Source: Flavobacteriales bacterium UBA4660 (lineage in GTDB: Bacteria; Bacteroidota; Bacteroidia; Flavobacteriales_D; Sanyastnellaceae). From it: DNA of 5,642 bases. Location: assembly GCA_002405435.1 (NCBI GenBank), contig DHLU01000177.1:19856-25497 (forward strand). The letters run 5' to 3'. Positions 1-5,642 of the stretch are shown here, in pieces (the stretch's first letter is position 1; every line of letters starts with the position of its first letter). The translations under genes and the position numbers were made by a program. The notes under the pieces are model-generated. The model saw only the letters and a program-made list of their open reading frames with translations. It searched no databases and was not told the origin of the DNA.

Positions 1-303
1 GTGGCCATCGAAAATGATTTCGGGTGTTCGGCACTTTCCACCAACGCAGGTTTCCCGACGGCCATGGCTGAAGCGAATCCCCTGGCGAGGCTGAATCTTT
101 ACCCCAATCCTGCAAGGCAACGGCTCACCCTTGAGGCAGCAGATCCTTTGGGACAAGTTGTCGTGCGGGATTCTGCGGGAAAAGCGGTACTGACCAGGTT
201 CTATGCCGGCACCACGGCAACCCTGGAGATAGAATCACTGGCCGCTGGTATCTATGCAGTAAGTTGTGCTGCGGGCACGCAGCGGTTGGTGATTGTACGT
301 TAA
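1..303 (+). CDS. C-terminal end of a T9SS-secreted protein (type A sorting domain), 5' partial
   Basis: The reading frame is open from the first base and ends at TAA 301-303. The GTG at base 1 is most likely an internal valine codon, so only the last 100 residues are visible. Residues 31-100 form a typical T9SS type A C-terminal sorting domain: the entry motif LYPNPA (33-38), then strands such as LTLEA, GQVVVRDSAGKAV and LEIESLAAGIYAVSC, ending in the short basic tail RLVIVR. In this family the domain directs a protein already exported by Sec across the outer membrane, where it is usually cleaved and the protein is released or attached to the surface. The catalytic or binding part lies upstream of the window, so the function of the passenger is unknown. 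One cysteine (C89) lies in the domain, which is not unusual. The gene converges on mnmA with 13 bp between stop codons and no visible terminator hairpin there. Confidence 0.9.
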   Translation: MAIENDFGCSALSTNAGFPTAMAEANPLARLNLYPNPARQRLTLEAADPLGQVVVRDSAGKAVLTRFYAGTTATLEIESLAAGIYAVSCAAGTQRLVIVR

Positions 304-316
304 GGCAAGGGGCAGA

Positions 317-1498
317 TCAGGCATCAATGACCCCGCTGCCGATCAGTTCTTCACCGAGGTACCACGCCGCAAACTGTCCGCGGGCAATTCCGCGCTGCGG
401 CTCATCAAATTCGAGGTACAGGCCTTCAGGCTCGGCATACAGCGTACAGGTGGCGAGCGGCTGCCTGTAGCGGATGCGGGACTGCAAGCGGCGCGATTCT
501 CCGGGCTTCAGCGCTAAGTCGGGACGCACCCAGTGCACCTCATCGGTCCGCATAAACAAGCCACTTCGGTACAGACCCGGATGCCTTTCCCCCATGCCGG
601 TATAGACAATGTTGTCTGCGGCATCGATATCGAGGATAAACATCGGTTCAGGCTTTCCGCCAACCCGGAGACCGCGGCGCTGGCCAATGGTGAAGTTATG
701 GGCGCCCCGGTGCTCGCCCACATCGGCACCCATGGCAGGCGTAAAGGCATAGGGGGCCGCTGCCGCCTTCCAGCGTGGCAGATCCGCATCAGGAAGAGGC
801 CGGAAAGAAGCGGTAGCGGGAATTTCCACTACCCTGCCCGGCCGGGGCTCGAGAAACTGCTGAAGAAAGACCGGCAATTTTATTTTCCCGACAAAACAAA
901 GGCCCTGAGAATCTTTTTTCTCTGCATTGGGAAGGCCCAGCTGCCTGGCGAGGTCACGCACCTGCGTCTTGGTTAAATGGCCCGTGGGGAAAAGAATATG
1001 TGCCATTTGCGCCTGGCTGAGCTGGCACAAAAAATAACTCTGGTCCTTGGCGGGGTCAGCGCCTGCCAACAGGCGATAAACCGGTTTGGCGGCGCCCTCG
1101 TCGATGATACGGCGCGCATAATGGCCTGTGGCTACAAAATCGGCCTTCAGGCTGAGGGCGGCACGCAGAAACACGTCAAACTTGATTTCGCGGTTGCAGA
1201 GAATATCCGGATTGGGTGTTCGGCCGGCCTGGTACTCAGCGTGCATATAATCGACAATCCTGGCCTTGTACTCCTTGCTCAGGTCAAGCACCTGAAAGGC
1301 AATGCCCAGGTGTTCGGCCGCCAGCATGGCATCGTTGCTGTCGTCAATCCAGGGGCACTCATTGTTGACGGTGACTGACTCGTCAAACCAGTTGCGCATA
1401 AAAATGCCTATGACCTCATAACCCTGCTCCAGCAGGAGGGCTGCCGCCACACTGGAGTCGACACCGCCCGATAAACCGACAACAACCCGCTTTTTCAT
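317..1498 (-). CDS. mnmA: tRNA-specific 2-thiouridylase MnmA
   Basis: MnmA makes 2-thiouridine at the wobble U34 of tRNAs for Lys, Glu and Gln in the cytoplasm. It adenylates the base with ATP and then transfers persulfide sulfur. The protein is complete at 393 residues, slightly longer than the roughly 370 of E. coli MnmA. Visible marks are the ATP pyrophosphatase P-loop SGGVDSS (10-16), the block [20 protein letters not shown] (48-66, a Bacteroidota-style stretch), [12 protein letters not shown] with the nucleophile C101, ATGHYAR (123-129), DQSYFL (152-157), DSQGLCFVG with the second catalytic cysteine C201, and [11 protein letters not shown] (267-277) leading into the C-terminal beta-barrel. 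Residues about 229-258 form an insertion that E. coli MnmA lacks. The start ATG at 1498-1496 gives the normal N-terminus [12 protein letters not shown], and no upstream alternative is needed. There is no Shine-Dalgarno sequence. A -7 element sits only 7 bp before the ATG, so the transcript may be nearly leaderless. It is divergent from the sigma gene and probably monocistronic. Confidence 0.97.
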   Translation of the reverse strand: MKKRVVVGLSGGVDSSVAAALLLEQGYEVIGIFMRNWFDESVTVNNECPWIDDSNDAMLAAEHLGIAFQVLDLSKEYKARIVDYMHAEYQAGRTPNPDILCNREIKFDVFLRAALSLKADFVATGHYARRIIDEGAAKPVYRLLAGADPAKDQSYFLCQLSQAQMAHILFPTGHLTKTQVRDLARQLGLPNAEKKDSQGLCFVGKIKLPVFLQQFLEPRPGRVVEIPATASFRPLPDADLPRWKAAAAPYAFTPAMGADVGEHRGAHNFTIGQRRGLRVGGKPEPMFILDIDAADNIVYTGMGERHPGLYRSGLFMRTDEVHWVRPDLALKPGESRRLQSRIRYRQPLATCTLYAEPEGLYLEFDEPQRGIARGQFAAWYLGEELIGSGVIDA

Positions 1499-1505
1499 TC
1501 GGCTG

Positions 1506-1513
1506 CAAAGGTA
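1506..1513 (-). promoter_or_regulatory. Bacteroidota-type -7 element for mnmA
   Basis: On the minus strand this reads TACCTTTG, a full match to the TAnnTTTG element recognised by the Bacteroidota housekeeping sigma factor. It ends 7 bp before the mnmA ATG, so transcription would start at or just before the start codon and leave almost no 5' leader. I find no TTG at the usual 17-23 bp upstream (that stretch reads TTAATAAAC), which lowers confidence. Confidence 0.5.
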
Positions 1514-1553
1514 ACTTGAGCCCTATCAGGAGTTTATTAACAGGATGTGAATC

Positions 1554-1571
1554 GGTTTTCTGACGAAAATC
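1554..1571. repeat. Short inverted repeat upstream of the sigma gene
   Basis: GGTTTTC (1554-1560) and GAAAATC (1565-1571) form a 7-bp dyad, with one G-T mismatch, around a 4-base centre TGAC. It lies just upstream of the -7 element at 1575, where the -33/spacer region of the sigma promoter would be. It could be an operator. A chance dyad of this size is also plausible. Confidence 0.25.
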
Positions 1572-1574
1572 ACT

Positions 1575-1582
1575 TACGTTTG
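1575..1582 (+). promoter_or_regulatory. Candidate -7 element for the sigma/PKD gene pair
   Basis: TACGTTTG matches TAnnTTTG exactly. Transcription would begin near 1588-1590 and leave a leader of about 35 nt to the ATG at 1625. It would also place the GTG at 1547 upstream of the transcript, which supports the shorter sigma ORF. No TTG is present 17-23 bp upstream, so either the -33 contact is weak or the promoter needs an activator. Confidence 0.45.
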
Positions 1583-1624
1583 GCAACCCGGAAGGGAAAT
1601 TTGCGTCTAAACCTTGTCCGACTG

Positions 1625-2215
1625 ATGACCAGGGACCTTGAACTTGATACACTGATTGATGGCTGCCTCCGCGGAGACAGACGCGCCCAGCAAGCCGTCT
1701 ACCGGAGATTCGCCGGAAAGATGAAGGTGGTTTGTCTGCGTTATATAAAGGACGCCGACAGTGCCCAGGATGTATTGCAGGAAGGGTTCATTAAGGTATT
1801 TCAGGGTATTGACAAATACAAGGGCGCAGGTTCTTTTGAAGGATGGATTAGGAGGATAATGGTCAATCTTTCCATTGATCATTTTCGCAAGAGCAAGCAC
1901 GACTGGATGCTGTTCCATGACGAAAATGATGCAGAAACATGGGAAGACGAACCGGTAGAAGACGATGCTGAAATGCTGGAGTACCAGTTCTCTGCAAGCC
2001 AGATCATTGAGGCGATGCAGAAACTTTCTCCCGCATACCGAACAATATTTAACCTTTATGTGTTTGAGAACCAGTCACATAAAGATATAGCGGAACGACT
2101 GGGTATTAACCTTGGCACATCGAAATCGAATTTCGCGAAAGCCAAGAGAAATTTAAAGAAAATACTGTTAAAAGAATTTGGGAACACCTATGGAAAGGAC
2201 GCTGACGCCGTTTGA
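1625..2215 (+). CDS. ECF-type RNA polymerase sigma-70 factor
   Basis: This is a sigma factor of the extracytoplasmic-function class, which binds core RNA polymerase and directs it to a small set of promoters, usually in response to an envelope signal. From the ATG it has 196 residues, a normal ECF length. Sigma region 2 spans about residues 20-92, with the core-binding stretch DADSAQDVLQEGFIKVFQ (43-60) and the -10 recognition/melting stretch GSFEGWIRRIMVNLSIDHFRKSK (69-91). An acidic linker (98-117) follows. Sigma region 4 is at about 120-182, with the helix-turn-helix SHKDIAERLGINLGTSKSNF (151-170). There is no region 1 or 3, as expected for ECF factors. An in-frame GTG at 1547 would add 26 residues, but that extension shows no family similarity and lies upstream of the likely transcript start, so I chose ATG 1625. 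The stop overlaps the next gene by 26 bp, which indicates translational coupling with the membrane protein. The gene is visibly more A+T-rich than its neighbours. The regulon is unknown. Confidence 0.93.
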   Translation: MTRDLELDTLIDGCLRGDRRAQQAVYRRFAGKMKVVCLRYIKDADSAQDVLQEGFIKVFQGIDKYKGAGSFEGWIRRIMVNLSIDHFRKSKHDWMLFHDENDAETWEDEPVEDDAEMLEYQFSASQIIEAMQKLSPAYRTIFNLYVFENQSHKDIAERLGINLGTSKSNFAKAKRNLKKILLKEFGNTYGKDADAV

Positions 2216-3491
2216 ATCGAGTTTAAAGAACACCGTAGACCGACACGAGGCACCTTGCAGCGATGAGGGCTGGAACTTCATTGAGCAGCAGCTCGGTGCG
2301 GCGAAACCGGCGTCAGGCACTGCCGAATGGGTTGCATGGGCTGCCGCCTCGTTGGTGCTTGCCCTGACTTCGTGGTTGGTGTATGACTACCACTTTGATG
2401 TGCCGGAAGCCCGCATGGCCTCCGGTGCGGGAAGGCTTCAGGCCTGGCAGCAGCCACTGACCCATCAGGGAACCTCAGGAGCCGATTTGGTCTTAGAGTC
2501 AGCAACAGCCTCCATCGCCCAGGTTGTCGGTGCTGACGTGGCCGTAACACCCGAGTCGGCCACCGTTGTGTCTGCTTCCGCGCCACAGGGAGCCACTACC
2601 GCGTCGGGCATGATTGCGCCGGCTGACCTGGTGGATGCAGCCCATACTGCCGCGACAAGGCCCCAGGCGCAGGCAGACATGCCTGCTGCACTGCCTCCCG
2701 CGGCCCGGACTGACGCCGCTGCGTTGTTCAACACCAGTGTCAAAAAAGCCTGTGCAGGCAACCCGGTTGAATTCAAACTCTCCAACAACCCGGGTTCCGC
2801 CAGTTACCTGTGGAATTTCGGAGACGGAACGTTTTCCAGCCAGCCTAACCCGAGCCATATCTACACCAAGCCGGGTGTCTATGACATTTCGCTTTCTATC
2901 ACCGACGCTGACGGTCTGATTAAGTCCACTGTTATGGAGGACCTGATCACCATCAACCCCACTCCGGAGTCTGAATTTGAATGGGATTTTATCAGCGGTG
3001 CCACCGATGAACCCACCGTGAAGTTCATTAATATGAGCGAAAACGCGACCAAGTTCAACTGGATCTTCGACGATAAGAATAACGAAACGGAAATCAGTCC
3101 GGTGAAGTCTTACATCACCCGCGGAAAGCACAGCGTTGAACTCTATGTCGAAAACGAATTCGGATGCAGCGATATCACCGTGCGTTACCTGACCATCAAC
3201 AGCGACTACAACCTGCTGGCACCCAGCTCAATTTCACCCGACAACGATGGCAAGGAAGACAGCTTCATGCCCGAGGCATTGAAAGAAAACAACTTCAACT
3301 TCGTGCTGACGGTCTATGATGGCAGCAAGCCTGTCTTTACCAGCAACAGCAAAAACAAACCCTGGACAGGCAAACTCAAAGATGGCAGCATGGCGCCGGT
3401 AGGCTCCACCTATCCCTGGGTAGTGATTATCTACAACTCCATCACCAAGGAAGAAAAATACTTTAGCGGTAGTGTGACTATCGCTCCTTAA
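2190..3491 (+). CDS. Membrane-anchored PKD-domain protein with CHU_C-like C-terminus; candidate anti-sigma/sensor
   Basis: The protein has 433 residues from ATG 2190. A TTG four codons earlier is possible but less likely, and a weak GGGA lies 6 bp before the ATG. No cleavable signal peptide is seen. Domains in order: a polar, presumably cytoplasmic N-terminus (1-46) with the pattern PFESSLKN...EGWNFIEQQL, resembling the short N-termini of Bacteroidota membrane proteins encoded after ECF sigma genes; one membrane helix (about 47-64, WVAWAAASLVLALTSWLV); an Ala/Thr/Pro-rich linker (70-175); a PKD domain (176-256) with WNFGDG at 208-213 and HIYTKPGVYDISLSITDADG (223-242); a second, more divergent PKD-like domain (258-337) with WIFDD; and a degenerate CHU_C/T9SS type B-like domain (344-433) with SISPDNDGKEDSF and a WTGKLKDG turn. 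The predicted topology is N-in, C-out in the periplasm. The 26-bp overlap with the sigma gene suggests a partner acting on that factor, as anti-sigma or sensor. This role is inferred from layout; no known zinc-binding anti-sigma motif (HxxxCxxC) is present. A structural PKD surface protein is the alternative. Confidence 0.85.
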   Translation: MERTLTPFESSLKNTVDRHEAPCSDEGWNFIEQQLGAAKPASGTAEWVAWAAASLVLALTSWLVYDYHFDVPEARMASGAGRLQAWQQPLTHQGTSGADLVLESATASIAQVVGADVAVTPESATVVSASAPQGATTASGMIAPADLVDAAHTAATRPQAQADMPAALPPAARTDAAALFNTSVKKACAGNPVEFKLSNNPGSASYLWNFGDGTFSSQPNPSHIYTKPGVYDISLSITDADGLIKSTVMEDLITINPTPESEFEWDFISGATDEPTVKFINMSENATKFNWIFDDKNNETEISPVKSYITRGKHSVELYVENEFGCSDITVRYLTINSDYNLLAPSSISPDNDGKEDSFMPEALKENNFNFVLTVYDGSKPVFTSNSKNKPWTGKLKDGSMAPVGSTYPWVVIIYNSITKEEKYFSGSVTIAP

Positions 3492-3512
3492 CCAAAGTTG
3501 ATTATATCAGAG

Positions 3513-3544
3513 AAAAAACCCGCCTTAAACCTCCGGGTTTTTTT
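3513..3544 (+). terminator. Rho-independent terminator of the sigma/PKD operon
   Basis: AAAAAACCCG (3513-3522) pairs perfectly with CGGGTTTTTT (3534-3543) across an 11-base loop, and the right arm continues as a run of seven T (3538-3544). It begins 21 bp after the stop codon at 3491, so it closes the two-gene unit and separates it from the downstream repeat protein. The A/T symmetry means it could also work in reverse, but no minus-strand gene approaches it. Confidence 0.9.
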
Positions 3545-3647
3545 ATGCCCGGGCTTTTGGTCGCATTCGCCCTGGCGTTCACCGGCTTCCTACCCTAACG
3601 CCTTCCCATTTCCTCTCCTGAAAATCAGAGATTTATTGGTTATTCCG

Positions 3648-3680
3648 TTTGGAACTGTTGATAACTTCCCTATACTTTTG
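3648..3680 (+). promoter_or_regulatory. Bacteroidota-type promoter of the Ig-repeat surface protein
   Basis: A -33 TTTG (3648-3651), a 21-bp spacer and a -7 TACTTTTG (3673-3680) match the Bacteroidota consensus TTTG/TTG ... TAnnTTTG with allowed spacing. The transcript would start near 3686-3690, leaving only about 11-15 nt before the GTG start at 3701 and no room for a Shine-Dalgarno sequence. The rest of the 209-bp gap (3545-3647) is pyrimidine-rich on the plus strand, and I see nothing else in it. Confidence 0.75.
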
Positions 3681-3700
3681 CGGCGCTTAATCTGAAACTA

Positions 3701-5642
3701 GTGCAGTTCCGTATCGGAAAGATATCTTTTTGCCTGCAAGCCTTGCTCCTGGCAACCATTTCCGGTTTCCTGCCCCACGCCATGGGAGCCATTTCCGTGT
3801 TGCCCGTTTCAGCTTCTGCATGCACTGCCTGCGATGGCAGCGTATCGTTGACCACGGGTCTTTCCGGAAACTGTTTTTACTTGCTGAAAGACGCACAGGG
3901 TGACAATGTGGCCAGCGATTTTACGGCCGCAGGTAACCTCAGCTTTTCAGGCCTGTGCGTGGGCTTCTACGCGGCGGAAGTCAGCAACGGGGTAGAGACC
4001 GAAACGGCATATTTCAACCTGTCCAGCGCGCTTACCAATCCGGGTATCGCCAATGCAGAAAGCGTGTGTTCATCAGGCGCCCCGTTCGACCTTTCTTCCG
4101 CGCTTGCGGGTTACGTGCCGGGCGGAAGCTGGACCGATCCTGAGGGCGCCATGCTTTCGGGGCCCGTTATTACCGCTGCCTCAGCGGTGAATGGCGTCTA
4201 CGAATATGGCGTTTCCGAGGGCGGATGCATAGTCACCAGCGGCGTGGCCATCACGGTCATCGAAAGTCCCAATCCAGGGCTTTCCACCACCTACCTCATT
4301 TGTGAAACCTATACACCCTTCAACTTGATTGATCACCTTGCCGGAGATCCCGACTCAGGCGGCCAGTGGTTTGCACCTGGGGCGATTGCCATGAGCGGCG
4401 TCTTCGATCCTGCGGTGATGAATACAACGCTGTTTACCTATATGATTGCGGGCAACAGCGGCTGTCCTGCGGTATTCAGCACGATGATGGTGGTTGAAAA
4501 CCTACTGCCTGATCCGGGAGAAGACAACGCCATACTGCTGTGCACCGACGCCGATCCCCTGCCAATGATCGCCCAGCTCGGAGGTTCACCGGCTGCCGGA
4601 GGCAACTGGTACGATGCCAGCGACAACCCTTTTCCCGCAACCTTTGACCCGGCCTGGATGCCTGCAGGCACATACCGCTACCATGTAGGCGGCACCACTC
4701 CATGCCCGGGCACAGATGCCTATCTCACCATAGCCCTTGCCCAGGCGAATCCGTCCGGTGAAAATACGGTGGTCAACTTCTGTGAAACCCATCCGCCTGT
4801 TGATGCTTTCGGCCTGCTTAATGGCAGTGCGTTGCCCGGAGGCCAGTGGACCGGAGAAGACGGACTGGCTGCAGATCCACTGCTGACACCTGCCGGTGGT
4901 TCGGTGACCTTGTACTATGCATACCCCAGCGTGGGATGTGCGCAGGATATGGCCGCGCTGACCATGCTGGTTGAAGCCGCACCCTACGCGGGAATTGGAG
5001 GAAGCGCCGTGCTTTGTGAAACTGCGGGCAGCTTTGATTTCAGCACGCTGCTAGAAGCCGGAGTCGCAGGCGGCGGACTTTGGACCGATGACGACGGCAA
5101 TGCCTCTTCACCGCTGCTCAACCTCACCGGTGCGGGCAACATCGCCCTGCACTATACCCTTGCCGGCACCCATTGCCCCAATGCCTCAGCAGTGTGTGCG
5201 CTGGTGGTCGAGCCTTCGCCGCCCTCGCCCGGAGCCGTTGAAGTAGCGGTGTGTGCCGGTTTGCCGTTCAACCTGGATGCACTCGGGGGTACCGACAGCA
5301 TGTCCGCAGCCTGGTCAGATCCGCTGGGTCCTGTTAGTCCCGACGGGGTGGCCGGCGAAACCATTACCTACAGCGCGGTAATCAGTTCGGGAAATACCTG
5401 TCCGCCGGGCAACGCCGAGGTAACCGTGGTAGCCGAATACCCGCCGTTTGTTTCCGTAGATCTCGTTGGTTCGGCATGTGTGAGCGGTCAGCCGGTTGAC
5501 CTCACCTCCTTTGCAGCCGGCATTGATTTTACCACTGGAACCTGGACCTCTGCAGGTACCGAAGTCAGTCCATGGGTAGACGAAAACGCACTTCCCGCGA
5601 CCTTCCTCTTCACAGATACCACTGCAACGGCCTGTCCTCCTT
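3701..5642 (+). CDS. Large exported Ig-like repeat protein (adhesin-like, probable T9SS cargo), 3' partial
   Basis: One frame stays open from TAA 3662-3664 to the end of the window; 647 codons are visible from GTG 3701. I chose GTG because it gives a classical signal peptide (basic MQFRIGK, hydrophobic core about 8-24, likely cleavage near HAMG-A at 29/30) and sits just after a strong promoter; the first ATG (codon 28) would remove the signal. Residues about 38-108 form a small domain with cysteines 41, 44, 58 and 86 and the pattern CDGSVSL...GNLSFSGLCVGFYAAEV, resembling the SprB-type repeats of Bacteroidota surface proteins. From residue 123 there are seven tandem Ig-like units (listed separately). 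No catalytic motif is visible. Such proteins are commonly large surface or adhesion proteins with a T9SS sorting domain at the far C-terminus, but that end is outside the window, so secretion by T9SS is inferred. It is transcribed from its own promoter after the upstream terminator. G+C is clearly higher than in the sigma gene. Confidence 0.9.
   Translation, partial: MQFRIGKISFCLQALLLATISGFLPHAMGAISVLPVSASACTACDGSVSLTTGLSGNCFYLLKDAQGDNVASDFTAAGNLSFSGLCVGFYAAEVSNGVETETAYFNLSSALTNPGIANAESVCSSGAPFDLSSALAGYVPGGSWTDPEGAMLSGPVITAASAVNGVYEYGVSEGGCIVTSGVAITVIESPNPGLSTTYLICETYTPFNLIDHLAGDPDSGGQWFAPGAIAMSGVFDPAVMNTTLFTYMIAGNSGCPAVFSTMMVVENLLPDPGEDNAILLCTDADPLPMIAQLGGSPAAGGNWYDASDNPFPATFDPAWMPAGTYRYHVGGTTPCPGTDAYLTIALAQANPSGENTVVNFCETHPPVDAFGLLNGSALPGGQWTGEDGLAADPLLTPAGGSVTLYYAYPSVGCAQDMAALTMLVEAAPYAGIGGSAVLCETAGSFDFSTLLEAGVAGGGLWTDDDGNASSPLLNLTGAGNIALHYTLAGTHCPNASAVCALVVEPSPPSPGAVEVAVCAGLPFNLDALGGTDSMSAAWSDPLGPVSPDGVAGETITYSAVISSGNTCPPGNAEVTVVAEYPPFVSVDLVGSACVSGQPVDLTSFAAGIDFTTGTWTSAGTEVSPWVDENALPATFLFTDTTATACPP
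4067..5642 (+). repeat. Seven tandem ~78-residue Cys-Trp-Cys Ig-like repeats (protein level)
   Basis: Units begin at cysteine codons 4067, 4301, 4541, 4781, 5015, 5252 and 5477 (residues 123, 201, 281, 361, 439, 518 and 593), giving periods of 78, 80, 80, 78, 79 and 75 residues; the seventh is cut by the window end. Each unit has a first Cys, a PFDL-like hydrophobic stretch, a GG-x-W turn with Trp 20-22 residues after the Cys (W144, W223, W303, W383, W461, W538, W615), a strand with alternating aromatic residues (such as LFTYMI, YRYHV, LHYTL, ITYSAV), and a second Cys 49-54 residues after the first, often followed by Pro, then a valine-rich strand. This fits one disulfide plus a core Trp per beta-sandwich. 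The copies are diverged at DNA level, so they are old duplications, not recent identical repeats. Unit 6 is the shortest (75), and unit 5 has an extra Cys (C499). Confidence 0.88.

Noticed and set aside
533..1378. Two long plus-strand open frames (533-976 and 977-1378) inside mnmA
   Set aside because: They are exactly antisense to the well-supported mnmA gene, have no recognisable domains, and their composition follows from the reverse complement of MnmA codons.
1547..1624. 26-residue N-terminal extension of the sigma factor from GTG 1547
   Set aside because: The extension has no sigma-family similarity and begins upstream of the -7 element at 1575-1582; ATG 1625 gives the usual ECF N-terminus.
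2499..3131. A 210-codon minus-strand open frame under the PKD gene
   Set aside because: It lies wholly antisense to the PKD/linker coding region, shows no domain or promoter, and is explained by the high-GC linker codons.
3498..3695. 65-codon plus-strand frame starting at TTG 3498
   Set aside because: It starts just before the terminator hairpin and runs through it and the downstream promoter; it has a weak start codon, no ribosome site and no recognisable protein.
3812..3823. Possible lipobox (ASAC, Cys 41) in the repeat protein
   Set aside because: The cysteine is 40 residues from the start and well past the end of the hydrophobic core near residue 24; a type I signal peptide cut near residue 29 fits better.
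4067..5642. Repeat array as a phase-variable or recombining DNA repeat
   Set aside because: The units are similar only at protein level; I see no long identical DNA blocks or simple-sequence tracts that would drive slippage or recombination.

Overview
The window comes from a Bacteroidota chromosome of fairly high G+C for that phylum. Four independent signs support this: a type IX secretion (T9SS) type A sorting tail with an LYPNPA motif, a T9SS type B (CHU_C-like) domain, PKD and Ig-like surface domains, and TAnnTTTG -7 promoter elements in front of genes that lack good Shine-Dalgarno sequences. The MnmA sequence also has Bacteroidota-style features. The genus cannot be told from this sequence.

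Layout: (1) 1-303, plus strand: the last 100 codons of a secreted protein that starts outside the window and ends in a T9SS type A C-terminal domain. (2) 317-1498, minus strand: complete mnmA, the tRNA uridine 2-thiolase, convergent with the first gene and only 13 bp from it. (3) 1499-1624: a divergent intergenic region with one -7 element facing each way and a small inverted repeat. (4) 1625-2215, plus: an ECF-type sigma-70 factor. (5) 2190-3491, plus: a protein overlapping the sigma gene by 26 bp, with a short cytoplasmic N-terminus, one membrane helix, a low-complexity linker, two PKD-type domains and a degenerate CHU_C-like domain. A clear Rho-independent terminator follows at 3513-3544. 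(6) 3648-3680: the best promoter of the window. (7) 3701 to the window end, plus: the first 647 codons of a large exported protein starting at GTG. It carries a signal peptide, a SprB-repeat-like N-terminal domain, and seven tandem 75-80 residue Ig-like units with a fixed Cys-Trp-Cys pattern. The end of this gene is outside the window.

How the genes fit together: mnmA is housekeeping and probably unrelated to its neighbours. The sigma factor and the overlapping membrane protein look like a two-gene trans-envelope signalling module, with an ECF sigma and a candidate anti-sigma whose sensor end resembles T9SS cargo. The large Ig-repeat protein next to it is probably T9SS cargo and may be a target of that module; this is inference. 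The window holds no RNA genes, insertion sequences, phage genes or CRISPR arrays that I can support.
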